A stretch of 64,000 bases of DNA from Phenylobacterium sp. Root700 (GTDB lineage Bacteria > Pseudomonadota > Alphaproteobacteria > Caulobacterales > Caulobacteraceae). The notes beneath the pieces are model-generated. The model was not told where the DNA came from. It did no database searches and saw only the letters and a program-made list of their open reading frames with translations. How positions within the stretch are numbered: position 1 is the stretch's first letter; each line of letters opens with the position of its first letter. Position numbers and translations under genes: made by a program. The stretch covers positions 52,489 through 116,488 of the forward strand of contig NZ_LMHT01000035.1 in assembly GCF_001429025.1 (NCBI RefSeq), given 5' to 3'. Positions 56,067 to 63,393 of this stretch are shown here, in pieces.

Positions 56067-56849
56067 TCAGACGGACGGCGGCAGTTCGCGAACCCAGATG
56101 TTGCGGAAGCTGATCGGCTCGCTGCGGTCGCCATGCGCCTGCAGCTTGATCGGCGCGGCCCCGTGGGGCCGGTAGGCCGGCTGGCCGATATAGACGGTCT
56201 CGCCGGCCAGGGCGAAATTGTCCTGCACCAGCACGCCATTGTGCAGCACGCTCACCCGCGCGGGCTTGGCCACGACACCATCGGCGCCGAACACCGGCGC
56301 CCTCCAGATCACATCATAGGTCTGCCACTCGCCCGGCTTGCGGCTGGCGTTCACCAGCGGCGGACGCTGTTTGTAGATGCTCGCGGCCTGACCGTTCACA
56401 TAGGTCGGGTTGGCGTACGAATCGAGAATTTGCAGCTCGTAGCCGGCGTCCCCACGCCCTGTGGAGGCCAGGAAGACCCCGCTGTTGCCGCGCCCCTGCC
56501 CGGTCCCGGAAATGTTCGCCGGGACGCGCCACTCAATATGAAGCTGAAAGTCCCGGAAGCTCCGCTTCGTTTCGATGTTGCCGGCCGCCTTGTTCACGGT
56601 CAGCAAGCCATCAGCCACGCTCCAACCCGCAGGCGACTTGTCCTTGGACGTCACCCATTCGCCAAGGTCCTTGCCGCCGAACAGCACGATGGCGTCGGAC
56701 GGCGGCGCGCCGCCAAGCTGAGCGGCGGGCGTCACCACCAGCGGCTCCGGCTTCCAGACCTCGGTGTCCTGCGGCAGGAGCTGAGCCTGCGCGCCGACGG
56801 CCCACAGCGAGGCGAGCGCGGCGACGAGGACGGCGACTTTCGAGATCAT
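56067..56849 (-). CDS. DUF1080 secreted protein (3-keto-glycoside hydrolase family) 2
   Basis: A 260-residue exported protein with signal peptide (1-22, AQA cleavage) and the DUF1080 fold. IVLFGGKDLGEWVTSKD (about 53-69), GRGNSGVFLASTGRGDAGYE and LQILDSYANPTYVNGQAASI are close to the best-known members of this family. Unlike copy 1 it has no lipobox. It is convergent with the LacI gene with no space between their stops, so it has its own promoter. The ATG at 56849 is the start of the hydrophobic signal; the frame upstream lacks coding character. Confidence 0.85.
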   Translation of the reverse strand: MISKVAVLVAALASLWAVGAQAQLLPQDTEVWKPEPLVVTPAAQLGGAPPSDAIVLFGGKDLGEWVTSKDKSPAGWSVADGLLTVNKAAGNIETKRSFRDFQLHIEWRVPANISGTGQGRGNSGVFLASTGRGDAGYELQILDSYANPTYVNGQAASIYKQRPPLVNASRKPGEWQTYDVIWRAPVFGADGVVAKPARVSVLHNGVLVQDNFALAGETVYIGQPAYRPHGAAPIKLQAHGDRSEPISFRNIWVRELPPSV

Positions 56850-57135
56850 GGGTCTGGGTCTCCAGGTTGGCGCTATCACTTGACCGCACGTCGGCGCGCC
56901 GCGTCCAGAGCCCGCTCGGCGACCTGGCGCGTCGCACCGGTTATTCGACAGCCCGGAACCGCCGCCGATCCACAAGGTTCTGCAAGGACGCCTACCCCGC
57001 GCCGGCCTTGTCGGCCACGTGGCGTGGCTTGGCGACGTCCCCTTACGGGGTCACAAAGCGTTGGCCGCCCAATTGGGACAATGGCTCGTGGGGAAAAGCG
57101 GCCAGGAAATCGGCTCCAAAACGAAGGAACACGCC

Positions 57136-57609
57136 ATGGCGAAGAATACGATTTGTCTCTGGTACGATAACGACGCCGAGGCTGCGGCCCGCTTCTACGC
57201 CGAGACCTTTCCCGACAGCGCGGTGAGCGCCGTGCGCCGGGCGCCAGGCGACTACCCGTCCGGCAAAGAGGGCGACGTGCTGACCGTCGAGTTCACGGTC
57301 GCCGGGATTCCTTGCCTTGGCCTGAACGGGGGCCCGGCTTTCAAGCATGACGAAGCCTTCTCGTTCCAGATCGCCACCGACGACCAGGAAGAGACCGACC
57401 GCTATTGGAACGCCATCGTCGGTAATGGCGGCCAGGAGAGCGCCTGCGGTTGGTGCAAGGATCGATGGGGGATTTCCTGGCAAATCACGCCGCGCGTCCT
57501 GACCGAGGCGATGGCCGCCGGCGGCGACGAAGCAAAGCGCGCGTTTGAAGCCATGATGACCATGGGGAAAATCGACGTCGCAGCGATCGAGGCGGCCCGG
57601 CGCGGCTAG
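57136..57609 (+). CDS. VOC/PhnB-like protein (3-demethylubiquinone methyltransferase-like glyoxalase fold)
   Basis: A 157-residue protein of the PhnB-like branch of the vicinal-oxygen-chelate superfamily. It begins TICLWYDNDAEAAARFYAET (4-23), with GGPAFKHDEAFSFQIATDDQ (about 66-85) and CKDRWGISWQITPR (about 107-120) as family marks. Usually of unknown function and often annotated as methyltransferase without support. GAAGGA lies about 9 nt before the ATG; upstream in-frame codons are unlikely. Not clearly part of the sugar cluster. Confidence 0.85.
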   Translation: MAKNTICLWYDNDAEAAARFYAETFPDSAVSAVRRAPGDYPSGKEGDVLTVEFTVAGIPCLGLNGGPAFKHDEAFSFQIATDDQEETDRYWNAIVGNGGQESACGWCKDRWGISWQITPRVLTEAMAAGGDEAKRAFEAMMTMGKIDVAAIEAARRG

Positions 57610-57797
57610 CTCGCCGCCGATCGCCCCTTCGGCGTCAGCTTGTAGTCGTATCGCCGCTCGCCAGTCGGATCATGTCGCGCATTCGGCGACAGACAACTAT
57701 TATCACAGACAAACCCGACCTGCCGCGCCCAGGGATCCCAAGCGATCAGCCGTTCGTCCTCAGGATCACGCGCTGACGTTTTCCAATATTTACAATG
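57606..57797 (-). pseudogene. Possible remnant of a small gene without a start codon
   Basis: A 63-codon open frame runs from after a TGA (57798-57800) to a TAG that shares a CTAG with the VOC gene stop. Its translation has protein-like character, for example RLIAWDPWARQVGFVC and then GERRYDYKLTPKGRS at the end. The latter looks like the wing of a winged-helix regulator. No ATG, GTG or TTG is present in the frame, so it is more likely a 3' remnant than a gene. It could also be chance. Confidence 0.3.
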
Positions 57798-57972
57798 TCA
57801 AAAAACGCAAAACCGTAGATTTCAAGGCATCTCCCCTGAAAGAACGTCGAGGCCCGACACCCGGTGAATCTGATCGTGCTTGACGCATTAGAGATCACAG
57901 TTATCAATCAGCCGTAATGGCGGCGGCGAGCCGGCCTCGCGACGAAACGCGGCAAGATACGGGGGAATTTTG
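57610..57972 (+). other. Spacer upstream of the amidohydrolase gene
   Basis: 363 nt. The left 190 nt hold the possible minus-strand gene remnant. The middle (about 57770-57840) is AT-rich for this genome and may carry a promoter. A GAGATCACAG element at 57891-57900 repeats further downstream in the window. The end provides GGGGGA as ribosome-binding site for 57973. Confidence 0.4.
57891..57900. promoter_or_regulatory. GATCACA element 1
   Basis: GAGATCACAG, 72 nt upstream of the amidohydrolase start, followed by TTATCA. The same ten bases recur at 59840-59849. It is probably one site of a shared regulator. Confidence 0.35.
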
Positions 57973-59685
57973 ATGGTGAGTCAGCGACAGAGCCGCCGAG
58001 GCTTCATGGGCCTTTCCGGAGCCGGCGTCGCCGGCCTGATCGGCGGACAATGGGCCGGGCTCGCAAACGCCGCCACGCTGGACCCCGACCTGGTCGTGCT
58101 CAACGCCAAGGTCTACACGGTCGATCCCGCCTCACCTCGAGCCGAAGCCTTCGCCGTCAAGAACAGTCGCTTTGTGGCGGTAGGCCGCAACGACGACATC
58201 AAGTCCCTGGTCGGCAAGGGCACCCAGGTCCTGGACGCCCAGGGGATGACGATCGTTCCGGGCTTCATCGATTGCCACAACCACGCCATGGGCAACGTGC
58301 TGCTCTACGAGGTTCTGGTCGGCAATCCGTTTGAAGTCGAGTTCGTCACGGTCGACAGCATCGTCGGCAAGCTACGCGCCAAGGCTCAGCAGACCCCGCC
58401 GGACTTTTGGATCGAGGGCTTCTTCTTCGACGACACCAAGGTCAAGGATAAGCGCGAGGTCACGGTCCACGATCTCGACAAGGTGTCGACAGAGCACCCG
58501 GTGGCCGTTCGACACCGGGGTGGCCACACCTCCTATTACAACAGCAAAGCGCTGCAGATGGCCGGCGTCACCAAGGCGACCGCCAACCCGCCTGGCGGGA
58601 CGTTCGATCGGGACAAAAACGGTGAGCTGAACGGTCGTGTCACGGATCGGGCGAATGGCGTCTTCAGCAAAATCGGGAAGCGCCCGACCTACACTGACGC
58701 GCAACTGCTGCAGCGGAACCGCGACGGCCTGGCGCACATCTCCAAGCAGTTCGCGCGCTATGGCCTGACCAGCGTCCACCATCAAGGCGGAGACCTCGAC
58801 GCCCTGCAGGAGGTGCGCGCGCGCGGCGACCTCAAGCACCGCGTGAGCTTCGAGGTCAGCGGGCCGCTCTTGGAGGCTATGATCGCCAACGGGATCAAGA
58901 CCGGATTCGGCGACGAATGGGTGCGACTGGGCGCCACCTCGGAACACACGGCCGACGGCTCGTTCTCGGAACGGACCATGGCGATCAGCACGCCCTATGC
59001 CGGCGTGTCGCCGCCCTACAAGGGCAACATCACCGAGACCCAGGACGTCTTGGACGCCTGGGTCGAACGGGTGCACCGGGCGGGCATCCAAGTGAACTGC
59101 CATGCGAATGGCGACGTCGCGATCGACTCCGTCCTCACGGCGGTCGAGCGCGCCCAGAAGCTCTTCCCGACGCCCGATGCGCGCCCGAAGATCACGCATT
59201 GCACCCTGATCAACGACGACTTGCTCCGCCGCATGAAAGCCGTGGGGGCCATTCCGGCGGCCTTCACCACCTATTCCTATTACAACGCCGACAAGTTCCA
59301 CTTCTATGGGCCGGAGCTCATGAAGCGCTCAATGGCGTTCCGCAGCTTCCTCGATGCGGGGATTCCAGCGGCGGCCGGATCAGACTTCAGCCCGGGCCCC
59401 TTCGCCCCGCTGATGGGCGTCCAGGGGATGGTCACGCGCAAGGGCTGGAACGGAGAGATCTGGGGCGCCAACCAACGGGTCACCGTCGAAGAATCGATCC
59501 GAATCAATACCCTGAACGGCGCCTTCGCCTCTCACGAGGAAACCATCAAGGGGTCGATCACCGTCGGCAAGCTGGCCGACTTCGTGATGCTCGCGGACGA
59601 TCCCCACACGATCGACAATGAGAAGATCAAGGATATCAAGATCGTTCGCACCGTGACGGGCGGCGCCACGGTCTACCAGGCCTGA
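57973..59685 (+). CDS. Tat-exported amidohydrolase (YtcJ-like, amidohydrolase_3 family)
   Basis: A 570-residue metal-dependent hydrolase of unknown substrate, probably an amide, imide or N-formyl compound. A twin-arginine signal (RRGFMGLSGAGVAGLIGG, 8-25) is followed by LDPDLVVLNAKVYTVD. The metal site includes His102 and His104 (DCHNHAMGN), and later HANGD and HCTLI segments carry further ligands. The C-terminus returns to the composite sheet (GKLADFVMLADDP). ATG 57973 follows GGGGGA. The stop is followed by a strong hairpin. TonB receptor 3 downstream may bring in its substrate. Confidence 0.85.
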   Translation: MVSQRQSRRGFMGLSGAGVAGLIGGQWAGLANAATLDPDLVVLNAKVYTVDPASPRAEAFAVKNSRFVAVGRNDDIKSLVGKGTQVLDAQGMTIVPGFIDCHNHAMGNVLLYEVLVGNPFEVEFVTVDSIVGKLRAKAQQTPPDFWIEGFFFDDTKVKDKREVTVHDLDKVSTEHPVAVRHRGGHTSYYNSKALQMAGVTKATANPPGGTFDRDKNGELNGRVTDRANGVFSKIGKRPTYTDAQLLQRNRDGLAHISKQFARYGLTSVHHQGGDLDALQEVRARGDLKHRVSFEVSGPLLEAMIANGIKTGFGDEWVRLGATSEHTADGSFSERTMAISTPYAGVSPPYKGNITETQDVLDAWVERVHRAGIQVNCHANGDVAIDSVLTAVERAQKLFPTPDARPKITHCTLINDDLLRRMKAVGAIPAAFTTYSYYNADKFHFYGPELMKRSMAFRSFLDAGIPAAAGSDFSPGPFAPLMGVQGMVTRKGWNGEIWGANQRVTVEESIRINTLNGAFASHEETIKGSITVGKLADFVMLADDPHTIDNEKIKDIKIVRTVTGGATVYQA

Positions 59686-59699
59686 TAGGGCTGCAACGA

Positions 59700-59732
59700 G
59701 ATCAGGCGCAGGCGTCACGCCTGCGCCTGATC
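59700..59732 (+). terminator. Strong hairpin after the amidohydrolase gene
   Basis: Near-perfect 16-bp inverted repeat (59700-59715 with 59717-59732) around one central base, 15 nt past the stop codon. The stem is GC-rich and there is no T tract, so it may act with Rho or as an mRNA end stabiliser. Confidence 0.65.
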
Positions 59733-59836
59733 CGGCTCCTCGCGGCGCCTGCGCGCCAGGATCGCCGCCGTCCAAGGCACGGCGATTGGGCGCCCCGCCT
59801 GGGGCATCCCGCCAAGTTACAACCGCCACTTAGCAT

Positions 59837-59848
59837 TGTGAGATCACA
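59837..59848. promoter_or_regulatory. GATCACA element 2 (TGTGA-GA-TCACA)
   Basis: Perfect 5-bp inverted repeat TGTGA/TCACA with a 2-nt centre. The half-sites resemble CRP half-sites but the 2-nt spacing does not fit the 6-nt CRP spacer. It shares ten bases with element 1. Confidence 0.4.
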
Positions 59849-59936
59849 GGTCAGCCCGCATCGCGGGACGGCGGCCTCGTCGATCAAACCTAGGTAGCCT
59901 GGCCACAATCAACCAAGCGGGAAGCATAAGGATCAC

Positions 59937-59944
59937 GATCACAG
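59937..59944. promoter_or_regulatory. GATCACA element 3
   Basis: GATCACAG preceded directly by GATCAC (59931-59936), a tandem repeat of the half-site. It lies in the same gap as elements 2 and 4. Confidence 0.3.
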
Positions 59945-60213
59945 ATTGTTGGAGCGTGACTCCGATACAGGCGGAAACACCAGAACGCCCCCGACATCTG
60001 CTTAGTATTTACGCGACCTAGTGAGTCCCAAGAAATAGCAGCTCGCAACAGCAGAATGGGACGGCGCTGGCGGCCTCACAATTCCAGTATACACTTCACG
60101 CCGTTACCTTATATCGGCAGCGAAAGCCTATTTGCGCCACAGGCGACCAAGATCTCGCCGCATTCACCAACCTAGCGGCCCGCGCACGCGAATCCGACTT
60201 GAAGTTCGGCAAT

Positions 60214-60223
60214 TGTGATCACA
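60214..60223. promoter_or_regulatory. GATCACA element 4 (TGTGATCACA palindrome)
   Basis: Perfect 10-nt palindrome about 97 nt before the TonB receptor 3 start. It is followed by CAG, as elements 1-3 are followed by G. It is the most symmetric copy and the best candidate for an operator. Confidence 0.4.
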
Positions 60224-60319
60224 CAGTGCGCCCGTGCAAATGATCGCACGGCGCTCACGCAACAACTTGTCATCTGGCCGCCATGACAATCAGGCCGGAA
60301 CAAGCACTGGGGGACTAAC

Positions 60320-62851
60320 ATGCCAAACAAGACGGCCTCACCAGCTTCTGCCGCGGGAACGCGGCGATCCATCTGGCTCCGGGGCGCTTCGCTCACGGTC
60401 TTGGTTCCGCTGCTTGGCGCGACTCCAGCGTTCGCTCAATCTGGGCCGACGGTCGAAGAAGTCGTCGTCACCGCGACCCGTTCTGAGAGCCAACTCTCCA
60501 AGGTTCCGATCAGCGTGGCCGCGGTCTCGCAGGAGCAGATCGAAAACAAGGGCCTCAAGGAATTTGTCGACGTCGTGCGGCTGACGCCAGGCGTCGCCAT
60601 CGGCGGCAACAACCGCATCGCCATCCGCGGCGTCTCGTCCAGCGCCGGTGCGGCCACGACCGGGGTCTATGTTGACGACGTTCCGATCCAGGTGCGCCAG
60701 GTGGGCTATTCCGCCAGCACCCTGTTCCCTTCCCTCTTCGACCTCGACCGCGTGGAAATCCTCCGCGGTCCCCAAGGCACCCTGTTCGGCGCCGGCTCAC
60801 AAGGCGGCACGGTTCGCTTCATCCAGCCCGCGCCGAACTTCAATTCGTTTTCAGGACACGCCCGCACCGAGGTCTCGACGCTTCGCGGCGGCGGAATGGG
60901 CTACGAAGGCGGCGTCGCCGTCGGCGGCCCGATCATCGCCGACAAGTTGGCTTTCCGGGTCAGCGGCTATTTCCGGCGCAACGCCGGCTACATCGACCGC
61001 ATGAACGGTCAGGCGTTCGTTCGCGACCCCACGCTGGCGCTCGGAACGAAGTCGATGGGCTTCAATGTGACCGGCACGGCGTATGAGGATTCCGACTGGA
61101 CGGAAACCACGGCCGGCCGCGCCGCCCTGGCGTTCCGCCCGACCGAAAACCTGACCATTACGGCCTCGGTCAACTACCAAAAAATCTACCAGCACGACAA
61201 TATCGGCAGCGTCTGGTCGACCCTGACCGACGCGTCGTCAGGCGATTTCCGCACGCCGCTATTCTCCGCCGGCGATCCCAACGCGCTGCTCAACGGCCAG
61301 CGCTATCTCACGCCCGCCGTCCTTCCCGACTACAACAAGGGCAACGATCATATGATCCTGCCCTACCTGACGGTCGATTGGTCGAACGACGCGGTCCACT
61401 TCGTCTCGACAACGTCGGGCATCGACCGCAAGAGCTACCGCTGGGGCGATTCCACCACGGGCTACGGGTTCGCCTACCTCCGCTTCGCCGCACCCCGGCC
61501 GGGCGACAAATCTTCCAGCCTGCTTCGCGACAACCAAAAGAACTTCACCCAGGAAGTTCGCCTGCAGTCGGTGCCGTCCGATTCGCCTTTGACCTGGCTG
61601 ATCGGGGCCTTCTACACGAACAACCGGCAAGGCTCGCTCGAGACCACCCCGACCAACTTCCTTGGCCTGGCGCCTAGCCTGTTCGGGATCACCGCCGAAA
61701 GCGATCCGTTCCCCGGGACGAGCGCCTTCCTCAACACCTTCGGCACGCCGCTGCTGCAAAACTCGATCGTCTATTGGGCCGAGAGCGTGGCCCGCGAGAA
61801 GCAACTCGCCGGCTTCGCACAGCTCGACTACAAAATTACGCCGGAGCTGACCCTGACGGTCGGCGGCCGCTACGCGAAGAACGAGCTGACGGTCCGCGCC
61901 TTCCAGGATGGGCCGGAGAACAACCTCAACGCCCCATATGGCTTCGAGTGCCCCATCCCGGGCGGATGCACCCCCGGCACGGGCATCTTCACGCCGGAAT
62001 ACGCGCGAGACACGCTCCACACCAAGGAGAAGGTGTTCAACCCGAAGTTCAGCATCGCCTGGCAGCGTGACAGCGACAACCTGCTCTACGCGACCGCCGC
62101 CAAGGGCTTCCGTCCCGGCGGCGCCCAGGTCCGCTTGCCTGGCGTCTGCGATGAAGCTCTCGCGTCCTACGGCTACTCAGAATCGCCGACGTCCTACAAG
62201 TCCGACAGCGTCTGGAGCTATGAAGCGGGCTCGAAGAACCGTCTATTCGACGGCATGGTGACCTTCGACGGCAGTATCTACATGGTGAAATGGAATAAAA
62301 TTCAGACCAACATCACCCTGCCCGACTGCGGTTACAACATGGTCGACAATCTCGGCAAGGCGACATCCAAGGGCTTCGACGCGGCGATCAATATGCGCCC
62401 GACCGAGAACCTCGGCCTGTCGGCCGCGTTGGGTTACAACTCCACCAAGTTCGACGTCACCACGCCGGCCTTTGACAAGGGCGACTATGTCCCCGGAACC
62501 GGGTCGCCGTGGACCATCACCGTGCAGGGCGACTACACCTACCCGCTCGGCGATGATCGCGAACTCTATGTCCGCGCCGACGCGACCTATAGCAGCGCGC
62601 CGCGTCGCACAGGCGCCGATGATCCCGGCAGTCCGTCCTACAATCCGCGCAACACCCCGACGCCGGACAGCACAATCGTCAACGCCCGGGTCGGCGCCAA
62701 CCTTCAGGGCGTCGATCTCTCGCTGTTCGTCAACAACCTGTTCAACTTCAACGATCCGATGGGGATTAACTACACCCGTCGCAGCGTGCTGTTCACCGAG
62801 AGCTATAGCCGCCCCCGGATGATCGGACTTTCGGCCTCCTATCGGTACTAG
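60320..62851 (+). CDS. TonB-dependent outer-membrane receptor 3
   Basis: An 843-residue receptor. Its long N-terminal signal region ends at AFAQ (about 37-40) after a basic start and a hydrophobic core. A TonB-box-like VEEVVVTATR follows (about 45-54), then the plug with [20 protein letters not shown] (about 145-164) and a barrel ending in ASYRY. Barrel loops contain cysteine pairs (CPIPGGC, near 545). It probably serves the amidohydrolase or amine-oxidation genes beside it (inference from context). A palindromic operator candidate lies upstream. Confidence 0.92.
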   Translation: MPNKTASPASAAGTRRSIWLRGASLTVLVPLLGATPAFAQSGPTVEEVVVTATRSESQLSKVPISVAAVSQEQIENKGLKEFVDVVRLTPGVAIGGNNRIAIRGVSSSAGAATTGVYVDDVPIQVRQVGYSASTLFPSLFDLDRVEILRGPQGTLFGAGSQGGTVRFIQPAPNFNSFSGHARTEVSTLRGGGMGYEGGVAVGGPIIADKLAFRVSGYFRRNAGYIDRMNGQAFVRDPTLALGTKSMGFNVTGTAYEDSDWTETTAGRAALAFRPTENLTITASVNYQKIYQHDNIGSVWSTLTDASSGDFRTPLFSAGDPNALLNGQRYLTPAVLPDYNKGNDHMILPYLTVDWSNDAVHFVSTTSGIDRKSYRWGDSTTGYGFAYLRFAAPRPGDKSSSLLRDNQKNFTQEVRLQSVPSDSPLTWLIGAFYTNNRQGSLETTPTNFLGLAPSLFGITAESDPFPGTSAFLNTFGTPLLQNSIVYWAESVAREKQLAGFAQLDYKITPELTLTVGGRYAKNELTVRAFQDGPENNLNAPYGFECPIPGGCTPGTGIFTPEYARDTLHTKEKVFNPKFSIAWQRDSDNLLYATAAKGFRPGGAQVRLPGVCDEALASYGYSESPTSYKSDSVWSYEAGSKNRLFDGMVTFDGSIYMVKWNKIQTNITLPDCGYNMVDNLGKATSKGFDAAINMRPTENLGLSAALGYNSTKFDVTTPAFDKGDYVPGTGSPWTITVQGDYTYPLGDDRELYVRADATYSSAPRRTGADDPGSPSYNPRNTPTPDSTIVNARVGANLQGVDLSLFVNNLFNFNDPMGINYTRRSVLFTESYSRPRMIGLSASYRY

Positions 62852-62876
62852 AGGCCACGCTCGTCTGCACAGTTCG

Positions 62877-62901
62877 CCCCGCCGGCCTCAGGCCGGCGGG
62901 G
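62877..62901. terminator. Terminator between TonB receptor 3 and the cytochrome gene
   Basis: An 11-bp perfect stem (62877-62887 with 62891-62901), 3-nt loop, then TTCGTTGTTT on the plus strand. It lies between convergent genes and is strong enough to serve both. Confidence 0.8.
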
Positions 62902-62928
62902 TTCGTTGTTTGAGGGCCGACCGAACGT

Positions 62929-63345
62929 CTAGGGTCTGGCCGGAGGCAAGGTGATGGCGCTGAGTCCGCTTGCGTCTGGGACAGATCCGACCGCCGCCGA
63001 GCCGGTGTTGCTGCGGACGATGAAATCGACGATGCCGATGGTTTCCTGCTCGCTGAGCGAGCCCGGCTCATCGAGCGGCATGGTGCTGATGATGCGGCTG
63101 TAGAGCTCACGCGCCGGCCGCCCCTCCCACTGCGACCAGAACTCCGGCCCCTTGAGCGCCGGGGCGTGATCGCCGCCAATCATCTGCTCGCCATGACATA
63201 GCGCGCAGCGGGTCGCGACCGCCGCTACGCCCCGGTCCACGGCCGGCTGCGGCGGTGCCGCGGCGCCTCCCGGCGGGGATTGCGCCTGCGCGACACCCAG
63301 GACGCCCAGGGCCAAAAGGCCAGCGGCCACCCATACTGGTTTCAT
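62929..63345 (-). CDS. Periplasmic c-type cytochrome (class I)
   Basis: A 138-residue exported cytochrome. Signal peptide 1-22 (AQAQ), then a haem-binding CALCH (Cys47, Cys50, His51) and a likely axial Met in STMPLDEPGSLS (near 87). LSEQETIGIVDFIVRSN is the typical C-terminal helix of class I cytochromes. ATG 63345 begins the signal; a start 21 nt further up is also open. It follows the spermidine-dehydrogenase-like gene on the same strand, 48 nt downstream, and is a plausible electron acceptor for it. Confidence 0.88.
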   Translation of the reverse strand: MKPVWVAAGLLALGVLGVAQAQSPPGGAAAPPQPAVDRGVAAVATRCALCHGEQMIGGDHAPALKGPEFWSQWEGRPARELYSRIISTMPLDEPGSLSEQETIGIVDFIVRSNTGSAAVGSVPDASGLSAITLPPARP

Positions 63346-63393
63346 CGCGCCCGAGCCCTGCGCCATGCTGGCTTCAAAACACCAATCATACGA

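Larger units (their letters stand above)
59686..60319 (+). other. Long intergenic region with terminator and repeated GATCACA elements
   Basis: 634 nt with no convincing gene in either strand; short open frames here are Arg/Cys-rich and lack ribosome-binding sites. It holds a strong terminator at the left end (59700-59732). Three GATCACA-type elements follow (59837, 59937, 60214). Composition between 59990 and 60140 is clearly more AT-rich than the surrounding coding DNA. The right end carries the leader of TonB receptor 3 (CTGGGGGACTAAC before the ATG). Confidence 0.5.

Noticed and set aside
59837..59848. CRP site
   Set aside because: Half-sites TGTGA/TCACA match but the spacer is 2 nt instead of 6, and the other copies have no spacer; treated as sites of an unknown regulator.
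59702..60396. Short minus-strand open frames in the long gap before TonB receptor 3
   Set aside because: Arg/Cys-rich translations, no ribosome-binding sites, and one runs over a terminator hairpin.
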